DNA from: Keguizhuia sedimenti
GTDB taxonomy: Bacteria > Pseudomonadota > Gammaproteobacteria > Burkholderiales > Burkholderiaceae_D
NCBI GenBank assembly: GCA_030715135.1
Contig: JAUYVH010000006.1
Span: 1-64,000, forward strand
Length of the DNA: 64,000 nucleotides
Direction of reading: 5' to 3'
The notes under the pieces were generated by a model that ran no database searches, was not told where the DNA came from, and saw only the letters and a list, made by a program, of their open reading frames with translations. Both the position numbers and the translations under genes were made by a program. Positions within the stretch are counted from its first letter, which is position 1. Each line of letters begins with the position of its first letter. This document shows, one piece after another, positions 19,761 through 27,691 of this stretch.

Positions 19761-19954
19761 CAGAATACCTTTCATAAATTGCTGCATGATGCGTTCAGCC
19801 CAGGATTGGATGACGGCAAGGCGAAGCGAGGAGCCCGGCTGGCATTCCAGCCGCCCGCATAACAGCCTGCGCTGTGCGCCATGCCTAGTGCTGAATCCTG
19901 AATATTCCTTTCGCACCCGTAGCTATTTATGAAAAGTGTTCTACTATTCGCTCC
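19761..19954. other. 194-bp spacer between phoB and phoR with a hairpin
   Basis: phoB and phoR are usually close; here 194 nt separate them. The spacer contains a 7-bp hairpin, CGGCTGG-CATT-CCAGCCG (19836-19853), without a T run. It could dampen read-through into phoR or mark a separate phoR promoter. No Pho box is visible. Confidence 0.4.
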
Positions 19955-21256
19955 ATGAATTCGCAAGCCACTTTCTGGATACCGGCCGTGCTGCGTGCGC
20001 TGCTGCTGCTTGGCGCAGCCGGTGCCGTCGCCTATTTCTGGGGTTTGACCGCGGGCCTCGCAGCCGGCCTGGTTTTTTTCATCGCCACGTCGGGCCTCCA
20101 GCTTTTCTATCTTTATAAACTCGGTTTATGGCTCGACAAGCCGGAGAGCGAGCGCATGCCGGACGGATGGGGCGGCTGGACCGAGATTTTTGCCCGCCTG
20201 TACAAGCTCAAGCGCGACGACGAAAAAAACCAGTCTGAGCTGGCGGAATGGCTCACGCGTTTTCGTCAGGCGATGAGCCGGCTTCCCGACGGCGTGGTCA
20301 TCATGGATGATGTGCTGTTTCTGGAATGGTGCAATCCGATTTCGGAAAAGCATCTGGGCCTGAGCCTGGAGCGCGACAAAGGGATGCGCGTCACGAACCT
20401 GATTCGCCATCCGGATTTCATCGATTACATCATTCTGGGCCGGTATGAGCAGCCGCTGAACATTACCTTAAAGGGGCGCAAGCTCGTCATCCATCTGATT
20501 CCGTTCGAGAACCGGCGGCAAATCCTGGTTACGCACGACCAGACCGAATTGGACCGCATCGACGCCATGCGGCGCGATTTCATTGCAAACGCCTCGCATG
20601 AATTGCGCACGCCGCTGACTGTCATCAACGGCTTCCTGGAAATCGCGCTTGCGCAGCCCGAACTCGATGCGGCAACGCGCCAGGACCATGTCCGCCTGAT
20701 GGCCGAACAGGGCAAGCGCATGCAAAACCTGATTGACGACATGCTGACGCTCACGCGCCTGGAATCCCTTGATTCGCCCTTGCGTACCGAAGTGGTGCGA
20801 ATACGGCCGATGCTTGAGCAAATCCTGCAGGAAGCCAAAGCCCTGTCGTCAGGCAAGCACAATATTGTCATGGATGTGGACGGGCCGGACATGAAAGGCA
20901 ATACCGACGAGATGCGCAGCGCGTTCACCAACCTGGTCTCCAATGCGGTGCGCTACACGCCGGAAGGCGGGTCGATTCATATTTCCTGGATCAACGGCGA
21001 GAACGGTCCGGAATTCATTGTGCGGGATACCGGAATCGGCATCGATCCGGAACATTTGCCGCGTTTGACCGAACGCTTCTATCGGGTCGATAAAAGCCGC
21101 TCCAGGGAAACCAAGGGCACCGGCCTTGGCCTGGCCATCGTCAAGCATGTCCTGCTGCGGCACGGCGCGTCGCTCAACATCGCATCCAAGGTCGGAGAAG
21201 GAAGCCAGTTCAAGGCCTTGTTTCCCGCAGAACTTGCCGTTCATTCGGTTTCATAA
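19955..21256 (+). CDS. phoR: Phosphate regulon sensor histidine kinase PhoR
   Basis: The sensor kinase that phosphorylates PhoB, 433 aa. It has two N-terminal transmembrane helices (about 7-50) with almost no periplasmic loop, typical of PhoR, which senses through Pst/PhoU. Then come a PAS domain (about 95-190), HisKA with the phospho-His in NASHELRTPLTVING (about 215), and HATPase with N box NLVSNAVRYTPEGG, G1 DTGIGI and G2 GTGLGLAIVKH. There is no clear binding site ahead of ATG 19955. The last codons overlap, tail to tail, the stop of the HicB-like gene on the other strand. Confidence 0.95.
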   Translation: MNSQATFWIPAVLRALLLLGAAGAVAYFWGLTAGLAAGLVFFIATSGLQLFYLYKLGLWLDKPESERMPDGWGGWTEIFARLYKLKRDDEKNQSELAEWLTRFRQAMSRLPDGVVIMDDVLFLEWCNPISEKHLGLSLERDKGMRVTNLIRHPDFIDYIILGRYEQPLNITLKGRKLVIHLIPFENRRQILVTHDQTELDRIDAMRRDFIANASHELRTPLTVINGFLEIALAQPELDAATRQDHVRLMAEQGKRMQNLIDDMLTLTRLESLDSPLRTEVVRIRPMLEQILQEAKALSSGKHNIVMDVDGPDMKGNTDEMRSAFTNLVSNAVRYTPEGGSIHISWINGENGPEFIVRDTGIGIDPEHLPRLTERFYRVDKSRSRETKGTGLGLAIVKHVLLRHGASLNIASKVGEGSQFKALFPAELAVHSVS

Positions 21257-21811
21257 GGGTGTACTGCCTGCGGCGTCGTTTTGCCCGGCCAAGCTTTCCA
21301 AGCCTTTTTTCCCGATTATTCTCAGATAGCATTCATCATCGCCTCGCATAAGCCGGGCCGGACGAGACGGCCACAGTTGCGAAGGAAGTTCGTTTAGTGC
21401 AAGCGCGATAGCGCAGCGTACATGACGCGTGCCGTTGCCCGACAGCGCAGTGGAAAGCATTACGGGGGCATCTGCTGCGATCACACCGACGCGCGCAGCC
21501 AGTTCCCGGTTTGAAAGAATGCCGAATTTCTGCTGCAGTTTTGTCTTGACTCGCGATTGCTGGCTGCCGGAACCCGATTCATGCCGCTTGGTCCGGCAGA
21601 ATTTTTGCAGTTCGGTGCTGATTGCAATCGGCGTGGGCGGGGCCTTGCCGGCCAGTTTGAATTCTTCCACGCATAAACTGATGGCATATTGCGCGTTGTG
21701 CAGTGCATCGGCATACGACTTCCCGCGCCCTTTGCAATGAGGAAGTTCCGGGACGTTTGCAATATACGCCTCACCGTCAAAATAAATATGAATCTGGTAC
21801 CGGTACTCCAT
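21251..21811 (-). CDS. HicB-like protein with C-terminal HTH (orphan antitoxin-type regulator)
   Basis: A 186-aa protein from ATG 21811; an upstream frame to 21976 reads through a terminator and is rejected. The N-terminal half (1-65) is a HicB fold: YQIHIYFDGEAYIANVPELP, then CKGRGKSYADALHNAQYAI. HicB proteins neutralise the small RNase HicA. The C-terminal half is basic and contains SNRELAARVGV and IALALNELPSQLWPSR, the last resembling Ner/Nlp-type DNA-binding domains that end in I/LWPSR. No HicA-like gene lies next to it, so it is probably a stand-alone repressor. It overlaps the end of phoR by 6 nt, convergently. Confidence 0.65.
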   Translation of the reverse strand: MEYRYQIHIYFDGEAYIANVPELPHCKGRGKSYADALHNAQYAISLCVEEFKLAGKAPPTPIAISTELQKFCRTKRHESGSGSQQSRVKTKLQQKFGILSNRELAARVGVIAADAPVMLSTALSGNGTRHVRCAIALALNELPSQLWPSRPARLMRGDDECYLRIIGKKGLESLAGQNDAAGSTPL

Positions 21812-22131
21812 AGTATTGGGAGCAGAGATTTGTATCGCGTTATTCAGAAAATCCTCGGCAAGAGAACACAAGGGCGGTTGCAGCGGGTGACCGCTTTGGT
21901 GAGCAGGCAGGAATTGGAGGAAGAAAAGGCCGGCATTTTGCCGGCCTTTTCTTCCTTTGCTTCTCTTCTCATACATTCGTTGTGCGTTAGGCGTTAGGCG
22001 CCTGCTTTTCTCAACGATTCACTGCGCGCTGTGAACAGCGTTCTTCACTGCGTCAACCACCCGGGATACGCCCCGGGTTCTCCTCCAACCTGCTCCCTGA
22101 ATTGGCAGGAGCGGCTACTGCCGATTGCTGG
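21812..22131. other. Intergenic stretch between pstS and the HicB-like gene
   Basis: Besides the terminator at 21919-21955, the stretch has tandem GTTAGGC heptamers (about 21986-22000) of unknown meaning. I see no HicA-like gene or other coding sequence. Confidence 0.45.
21919..21958 (-). terminator. Strong symmetrical terminator downstream of pstS
   Basis: A perfect 17-bp stem GGAAGAAAAGGCCGGCA (21919-21935) pairs with 21939-21955 around a TTT loop. Symmetry makes it usable on both strands. On the minus strand it lies about 175 nt after the pstS stop and shields the HicB-like gene from pstS transcription. Confidence 0.7.
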
Positions 22132-23175
22132 TTACCAGATGGCTTTGCCGGAGCTGTCTTTGAGCTGTGCTTTCCAGCTGTCCTGCACCAGTTTGACGAC
22201 TGCTGGCGGCATCGCGACATAGTCGAGCTCCGATGCCATCTTGCCGCCGTTCTTGTAGGCCCAGTCAAAGAACTTCAATACTTCCTTGCCTTTGGCGGCG
22301 TCGGCCTGGTTCTTGTGCATCAGGATGAAGGATGCGCTGGCGAGCGGCCAGGTATTCTTGCCCGGTTGGTCGGTCAGGATTACGCCCATGCCCGGGGTCT
22401 TTGCCCAATCCGCGCCTGCGGCCGCTGCCTTGAAGGTTTCGTCGTCCGGCTGCACATACTGGCCATCCTTGTTTTGCACTTGGGTGTGCGCGATATTGTT
22501 TTTCTTGGCATATGCATATTCGACATAGCCGATCGCGCCCTTGATGCGCTGCACATTCGCGGCGACGCCTTCATTGCCTTTTCCACCCACGCCGGTCGGC
22601 CACTTCACTGCCGTGCCGGAACCGACTGTCGATTTGAAGTCAGGGCTGACCTTGGACAGGTAATCGGTCCAGACGAAGGTGGTGCCGGAACCGTCGGCGC
22701 GGTGAACCACCGTGATATCGCCAGCCGGCAGCTTCATGCCAGGATTGAGCGATGCGATTTCCGGGGCAGTCCATTTGGTAACTTTACCCAGGTAAATGTC
22801 GGCGATCACTTTGCCGGTCAGTTTCAACTGACCTGGCTTGATGCCTTCGATATTGATGACTGGCACGACGCCGCCCATGATTGCCGGGAACTGCATCAAA
22901 CCCTCTTTTTCCAGGTCTTCCGATTTCAGCGGCATGTCGGATGCGCCGAAATCAACGGTCTTGGCCTTGATCTGCTTGATGCCGCCGCCGGAACCGATGG
23001 ACTGGTAGTTCAATCCCGTACCGGTCGCCTGCTTGTAGGCTTCGGCCCATTTTGCGTAGATCGGATAGGGGAAGGTTGCTCCGGCACCGGTGATTTCTGC
23101 GGCTTGCACGGCCGGCAATGCCTGAAGCGAAATGGTGGTAACTGCCAACAGCTTTACGAAGTGATGTACACGCAT
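22132..23175 (-). CDS. pstS: Periplasmic phosphate-binding protein PstS
   Basis: Binds inorganic phosphate in the periplasm and hands it to PstCAB. 347 aa from ATG 23175, preceded by GGGAGC; a TTG at 23187 is less likely because that binding site lies inside it. The signal peptide is cut near VQA-AEI. Mature features are GAGATFPYPIYAKWAEAY, SIGSGGGIKQI, DFGASDMPL, HRADGSGTTFVWTDYLS and TGVGGKGNEGVA, all phosphate-contact regions of PstS. The gene is split from pstCAB and faces phoR from the other strand. A weak Pho box lies upstream (23227). Confidence 0.96.
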   Translation of the reverse strand: MRVHHFVKLLAVTTISLQALPAVQAAEITGAGATFPYPIYAKWAEAYKQATGTGLNYQSIGSGGGIKQIKAKTVDFGASDMPLKSEDLEKEGLMQFPAIMGGVVPVINIEGIKPGQLKLTGKVIADIYLGKVTKWTAPEIASLNPGMKLPAGDITVVHRADGSGTTFVWTDYLSKVSPDFKSTVGSGTAVKWPTGVGGKGNEGVAANVQRIKGAIGYVEYAYAKKNNIAHTQVQNKDGQYVQPDDETFKAAAAGADWAKTPGMGVILTDQPGKNTWPLASASFILMHKNQADAAKGKEVLKFFDWAYKNGGKMASELDYVAMPPAVVKLVQDSWKAQLKDSSGKAIW

Positions 23176-23210
23176 GGATGCTCCCAATGTTATTTAGATA
23201 CAGCACCGTC

Positions 23211-23244
23211 AATGTAGTGGGAAATTATGACGTGATTATTACAA
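23211..23244 (-). promoter_or_regulatory. Degenerate Pho box and -10 of pstS
   Basis: Read on the minus strand, TTGTAAT-AATC-ACGTCAT (23244-23227) matches 10 of 14 positions of the PhoB direct repeat. Exactly 10 nt further is TACATT (23216-23211). The match alone is weak; the spacing, identical to three other sites here, makes it credible. The leader to ATG 23175 is about 30 nt. Confidence 0.55.
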
Positions 23245-23413
23245 GATGCGGCAGTTAATAGAAAGGACAAAAATTTTTTGGTTCCTTGGAACGATTGTGT
23301 TGAAAATCGGAAATCCCGTTGCGGCGCTTAACCATAAACAACCTGCAGCTCTGTCACGCCCGAATGCCTTTCATCAGCCGCACGCAGAAAGGGAACCGAT
23401 AAATCTGCCTGAA

Positions 23414-23447
23414 CTGTCATTTTCCTGTCATGGCCAATCGCTAGTAT
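23414..23447 (+). promoter_or_regulatory. Perfect Pho box and -10 of a small membrane-protein gene
   Basis: CTGTCAT-TTTC-CTGTCAT (23414-23431) matches the PhoB half-sites at 14 of 14 positions, the best site in the window. After a 10-nt spacer comes TAGTAT (23442-23447). The next plus-strand gene starts at 23525. Confidence 0.85.
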
Positions 23448-23524
23448 CAATTTGCGCTCACCGATGGAGCGCAAACCGGCGGCGGAATCATGCCGCCATC
23501 TATGGCAAACATGCGAGGTGAAAA

Positions 23525-23851
23525 ATGGGATTTTTCGGCGCAAAGGATTTCATGAGTAAGTTTTTATTCTTGGCAGGGTTAAGCCTAGCGAGCTTTGCTC
23601 TATTTCTGCATTCCATGGATCCGGTAGAATTTTTAAGGAAAGCGATCTTTTCGCCTCGAGATGCTTTCCAAACCGTTTATGGATACGTTCAAACGGTGGT
23701 TTTCTGGATCAGTGCTGGATTCATGACTGCAGGCATCGCCGGCATACTTGTTATCGTTTTCCAGCGCTGGAGAACGAAACATTTCTTTTCCCGCGTAAGC
23801 GCTCAGCAAACCGATGCCTGCGATGGCGAAGAAAATTGGATGTTCTTGTAA
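23525..23851 (+). CDS. Small two-helix membrane protein in the Pho regulon
   Basis: A 108-aa protein of unknown function. The sequence shows TM1 (about 10-30, MSKFLFLAGLSLASFALFLH) and TM2 (about 57-80, VVFWISAGFMTAGIAGILVI), joined by a short loop with PRDAFQTVYGY. A polar, acidic C-terminal tail (QQTDACDGEENW) follows. GAGGTG precedes ATG 23525; an internal ATG at 23552 is also possible. The upstream promoter has a perfect Pho box, so expression should rise under phosphate limitation. It lies between pstS and phoX. Possible roles are an accessory to Pst or PhoR, or membrane remodelling; none is shown by the sequence. Confidence 0.7.
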   Translation: MGFFGAKDFMSKFLFLAGLSLASFALFLHSMDPVEFLRKAIFSPRDAFQTVYGYVQTVVFWISAGFMTAGIAGILVIVFQRWRTKHFFSRVSAQQTDACDGEENWMFL

Positions 23852-24227
23852 TTGCCCCTGCTGGCGATGCGCGCGGTTCTGGTCTGATGGTGAAAAATTT
23901 GCACCGGTAAATGTGCGAAAGAAGATATAAGCGCATTGCTTCGACAATTGGTCAAAGGAAGCGTGTCTTCAGTTGATCGCGAACTCTGAATACTGTGTAT
24001 TGAGTCTTGCTTGTTTTATGCCCGGGCTCACACAAAAAGATAGCAAGCGTTTGGAAACAATCTGGGAAAGACATTCAGCAGACGCGAAGAGCGTCTGCAG
24101 AATCTGAAGCAGCTCTTGCGAACAAAACAGGCGCAAAGAACCGTTAATTTGTTGCTCTGAATAAATACATTGCGCATTGCTATTTGCAGCGCCACAGCAA
24201 TAGATATAAATAAAAAAATTTACTCTA
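23852..24227. other. Intergenic stretch with a hairpin
   Basis: No gene is seen. An 8-bp hairpin, GCAGACGC-GAAGA-GCGTCTGC (24078-24098), lies in it without a following T run; it could end the small membrane-protein transcript weakly or be processed. The phoX promoter begins at 24228. Confidence 0.45.
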
Positions 24228-24261
24228 CTGTAACTCTGTTGTCATACGAGTTATCTACCAT
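24228..24261 (+). promoter_or_regulatory. Pho box and -10 of phoX
   Basis: CTGTAAC-TCTG-TTGTCAT (24228-24245) matches 11 of 14 positions of the PhoB repeat. After 10 nt comes TACCAT (24256-24261). The leader to ATG 24293 is about 25 nt. Confidence 0.7.
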
Positions 24262-24292
24262 CCGCTTGTCCTTAACCCTGGAGGTAGACCAC

Positions 24293-26572
24293 ATGAATGA
24301 TCTGACTCGTAGTGATTTTCTGAATGATCCTGAAGAAGCTGGCACGAATGATTCCGGCAATCCGACCTTTGACTCCGTATTGAATGCGCGTCTCTCACGG
24401 CGTTCGGTATTATTGGGAACGTTTGGCGTCGCTGCGACGACCTTCTTTGGCGCTGGCGTTGGTTCCGCGATGGCCGGGCCGGCACGTTCCCTGAAATTGA
24501 ATTTCAATGCGGTAGCAAAAAATATTGCCGACATGGTGACTGTCCCGGTCGGTTATACGGCAACGGTGTTGTACCGCCTCGGCGACCCGATCAATGCGTC
24601 GACTCCGGAATACCGCAACGACGGAACGGATTCGGCAGAGTCGTTTGCATTTAGGGCCGGCGACCACCACGACGGCATGCATTACTTCGGTCTGCGTGGC
24701 CGCGATGATTCTGATGGCTCGTCCAGCAACCGCGGCCTGCTCGTGATGAACCATGAAGCGATCACGCCTTCCTATCTCCATCCGACCGGCCAGACGATCT
24801 CGGGCAGCGGAAGCAGCGCCATGCGCACCGTGCCGAATGAAGTCATCAAGGAATTCCATGCGCACGGCGTGAGCGTGATCGAAGTGCGCAAAAACCGCTC
24901 TACCTACGAATACAGGGGCGACTCTGCGTACAACCGCCGCATCACTACCCTGACTGACATCGTCCTGTCGGGGCCGGCCGCCAGATCGCCGATGATGATC
25001 ACCGCATATTCAAAAGATGGATCGCGCACGCGCGGCACGGTCAACAACTGCGCAAACGGCTATACACCCTGGGGCACTTACCTGGCCTGCGAAGAAAACT
25101 GGGCTGGCTACTTCCGCCGATTGTCGACGGACGATGCGAACCGCACGGCCAAGGAACTGGCATCCTTCCGGCGTTATGGTGTATCCGGCAACGGGCGCGA
25201 ACTGTGGGCAACTGCGACGGCAAGCAGTTCCGATGACACGATCTTTTCGCGCTGGAATGCGATGAAGCTGGGCTCTTCAAGCAACGGCAGCGACGACTTC
25301 CGCAACGTGGCCAATACCTATGGCTGGAACGTGGAAATCGACCCGTTCAATCCGAAGGCCACGCCGAAGAAGCGCACCGCCATGGGCCGTTTTGCCCATG
25401 AAGGCGCCTGGCTGGGGCCGGTTGTGCCGGGCAGGCCGCTGGTGTGGTACATGGGCTGCGATTCGCGCAACGAATACATCTACAAATATGTATCCGACGT
25501 CGGCTGGGACCCGCGCGACGCCGACCGCGGCATGGCCGCCGGCGACAAGTATCTCGACCACGGCACGCTGTATGTGGCGCGCTTCAATGCCGACGGCAGC
25601 GGCAACTGGATTCCGCTGCTCTTCGGCCACGGCGGCATTACACCGGCCAATCCGGCTTATGCATTCGGCGACCAGGCAGATGTCCTGATCAACGCACGCC
25701 TGGCGGCCGACGCTGCCGGCGCAACCAAGATGGACCGGCCAGAGTGGGGCGCCGTCAATCCGGTCAACGGCGAAGTTTATATGACGCTGACCAATAGCAA
25801 CTCAGCCAGCCGCACTCTGGCGTCGACCGATGCCGCCAATCCGCGTTTCTACAACGATCCGAAGGGACCGGGCGGCACGGCGCAGCGCGGCAATCCAAAC
25901 GGACATATCATCCGCTGGGCCGAGCAGGGCGGCAATGTCGCAGCCACGTCCTTCAAGTGGGACGTGTTCCTGTTCGGCGCGCGCGCCGGAATGGACCGCA
26001 ACATCAATGTTTCCAACCTTACGTCCGCAAACGACTTCTCCCGCCCGGACGGCCTATGGTTTGCACGTAGTGGGCTGCTGTGGATCCAGACCGACGACGG
26101 CGCCTATACCGATGTGACCAACTGCATGATGCTGGCAGCGGTGCCGGGCAGGGTCGGCGACGGCGGCGCGAAGACGATTGTCAATACCGACGGCGCCACG
26201 ACCAAATCTGTTACGACCTACGTGGGCGCGGAACCGGGAGAAAGCAAGCTGCGCCGCTTCCTGGTCGGCCCGAAAGAATGCGAGATCACCGGTATCGCCG
26301 AAACACCTGACGGCCGTGCATTGTTCGTCAATATCCAGCATCCCGGTGAGGACACGCGTCCCAATTATACCGATCCAAGCAGCTACGGCAGCCACTGGCC
26401 CGACGGAGGCGGAAGCCGCCCGCGCTCCGCTACCATCGTCATCACCAAGAATGACGGCGGAACGATCGGTGCGGAGGGAAACGCCGGAGGCGGTCGCGAC
26501 CGTGGCGATAAGGATGAGCGGGGAGACGGTAAGAAGCACATGCAGCACATCCGCATGAATCCATGGGGCTAA
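24293..26572 (+). CDS. phoX: PhoX-type alkaline phosphatase, Tat-exported
   Basis: Releases phosphate from organic esters outside the cytoplasm under phosphate limitation. 759 aa from ATG 24293, with GGAGGT seven nt upstream; the frame is open earlier but without a binding site. A twin-arginine signal (SRRSVLLGTFG at about 36-46, cleavage near AMA-GPA) shows folded export. This fits PhoX, which loads Fe and Ca cofactors before export. Conserved blocks include LLVMNHEAI, GTYLACEENWAGYF (the Cys-Glu-Glu region near the metal site), GRFAHEGAW, GCDSRNEYIYKYVS and EWGAVNPVNGEVYMTLTN. The C-terminal tail is charged and Gly/Asp/Arg-rich. A Pho box precedes it and a terminator follows. Confidence 0.92.
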   Translation: MNDLTRSDFLNDPEEAGTNDSGNPTFDSVLNARLSRRSVLLGTFGVAATTFFGAGVGSAMAGPARSLKLNFNAVAKNIADMVTVPVGYTATVLYRLGDPINASTPEYRNDGTDSAESFAFRAGDHHDGMHYFGLRGRDDSDGSSSNRGLLVMNHEAITPSYLHPTGQTISGSGSSAMRTVPNEVIKEFHAHGVSVIEVRKNRSTYEYRGDSAYNRRITTLTDIVLSGPAARSPMMITAYSKDGSRTRGTVNNCANGYTPWGTYLACEENWAGYFRRLSTDDANRTAKELASFRRYGVSGNGRELWATATASSSDDTIFSRWNAMKLGSSSNGSDDFRNVANTYGWNVEIDPFNPKATPKKRTAMGRFAHEGAWLGPVVPGRPLVWYMGCDSRNEYIYKYVSDVGWDPRDADRGMAAGDKYLDHGTLYVARFNADGSGNWIPLLFGHGGITPANPAYAFGDQADVLINARLAADAAGATKMDRPEWGAVNPVNGEVYMTLTNSNSASRTLASTDAANPRFYNDPKGPGGTAQRGNPNGHIIRWAEQGGNVAATSFKWDVFLFGARAGMDRNINVSNLTSANDFSRPDGLWFARSGLLWIQTDDGAYTDVTNCMMLAAVPGRVGDGGAKTIVNTDGATTKSVTTYVGAEPGESKLRRFLVGPKECEITGIAETPDGRALFVNIQHPGEDTRPNYTDPSSYGSHWPDGGGSRPRSATIVITKNDGGTIGAEGNAGGGRDRGDKDERGDGKKHMQHIRMNPWG

Positions 26573-26589
26573 GCCAGGGTAAAAATGAA

Positions 26590-26614
26590 AACCCCGCTGC
26601 GGCGGGGTTTTTTT
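26590..26614 (+). terminator. Rho-independent terminator of phoX
   Basis: AACCCCGC-TGCG-GCGGGGTT followed by seven T, starting 18 nt after the phoX stop codon. Confidence 0.9.
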
Positions 26615-26679
26615 ATTTCATTCACGCTATCCGGTGTTTCAACGAAAATGCGCATGCCATTGTCCGCAATTTATATGAA

Positions 26680-26714
26680 AAGAATAAAGCCAGTCCTCAT
26701 GCTGAAGACTGGCC
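26680..26714 (-). terminator. Terminator of the minus-strand hypothetical gene
   Basis: On the minus strand GCCAGTC and GACTGGC (7 bp, 11-nt loop; 26713-26689) are followed by TTTATTCTTTTC. It lies about 105 nt after the stop of the 26820-27416 gene. Confidence 0.65.
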
Positions 26715-26819
26715 TGAACAAGTAACTCACACTGCATAAATTGGGATGGATCACCTGGAAAAGAGGTGGCAGCCAAGTACCCTTGTTGCTGGTATCGACG
26801 CTGCGAATCCATGAATTAA

Positions 26820-27416
26820 CTATAGTGCATTCATGTGACGCCAGGATGACATCTCAGAGCATGAAGAGCTGGATAGTTGCTCTTGCTCTTCAAATAAAAT
26901 GAGCTTCAACTGTTCAAGATAAAGCTGCGCATAACGTGCTGCGGTCTTGGAGGCGCAAAGCGCCATTGTCCATTGACCCGCCAGGCACGCCAGAGAGTGC
27001 GCGCAATCCGCGGATTCGATTTTCTGAATAATGTCCCGCCCCAGTATGCCTAGATGAATCGTTGCGGTTTCAAGCATGAATTCTTTGGCTTTGTGGATCT
27101 TTTCGGGCGTATGCGTGAGAGTCAGGGAATTCGCGCTGCGCAAGCAATGAACTGCATTTTTCGGAAGTCGCGGCGAAGCATGTTCTTCCGGAATTGCCGA
27201 AGCCAAAAAAATAAAATCATGGCCGGACAGCATGAAGACGATGTCTTCCATTTCTTGAACCGGAAATTGCCCGCTCAACGCAGCTAGCGGCTTGATGCCA
27301 TCCACGAACGCCAGAATGCGCCGCTGGCGAGTATTCAAGCCGAAAGTCGGCCGTACGATTTCATCATGGCCTTTGCGGGTTTTGGCGTAAACATGATGCA
27401 GCATGGGATGGGTCAC
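26820..27416 (-). CDS. Hypothetical cytoplasmic protein with N-terminal "KTxKGxxEI...VDG" domain
   Basis: A 198-aa protein, function unknown. The N-terminal 75 residues carry YAKTRKGHDEIVRPTF, then LNTRQRRILAFVDGIKPL. This pattern recurs at the start of many betaproteobacterial proteins of unknown role and looks like a small winged-helix-type domain. The C-terminal half is helical (residues about 110-180, with HLGILGRDIIQKIE and YLEQLKLILFEEQEQL) and ends in a Ser-rich tail. There is no signal peptide or membrane segment. It stands alone, with its own terminator, downstream of phoX on the opposite strand. Confidence 0.65.
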   Translation of the reverse strand: MTHPMLHHVYAKTRKGHDEIVRPTFGLNTRQRRILAFVDGIKPLAALSGQFPVQEMEDIVFMLSGHDFIFLASAIPEEHASPRLPKNAVHCLRSANSLTLTHTPEKIHKAKEFMLETATIHLGILGRDIIQKIESADCAHSLACLAGQWTMALCASKTAARYAQLYLEQLKLILFEEQEQLSSSSCSEMSSWRHMNAL

Positions 27417-27691
27417 GAAGCGTACATTCGTATCCTGTTGGTTGACTCATTACGATAAGAGAAAAATATGACAGGACGATGTCGCGGAAGGCGCAATTGA
27501 GTTGTTTGTAGCTGGAGGATCGGCTTCCGGGAACAATGACCAGCCCTTATCTTTTCTATTGCGTGCGAGCACTGGCCGGACCTACTACAGGACCTTGGCC
27601 GGCATGCGGCAATGAACATGCGCGAGCTTGCAAGCGATTGAATAGAGGTCGATTGGGCAGGTGTGCTTTCGGTAACTGAGCGTTGATCGCC

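Noticed and set aside
21980..22002. Tandem GTTAGGC heptamers near pstS as recombination sites
   Set aside because: No paired core site or mobile gene nearby; the repeat is short and may be chance.
22102..23217. 371-aa plus-strand open frame opposite pstS
   Set aside because: It is antisense to a clear PstS gene and has no family features.
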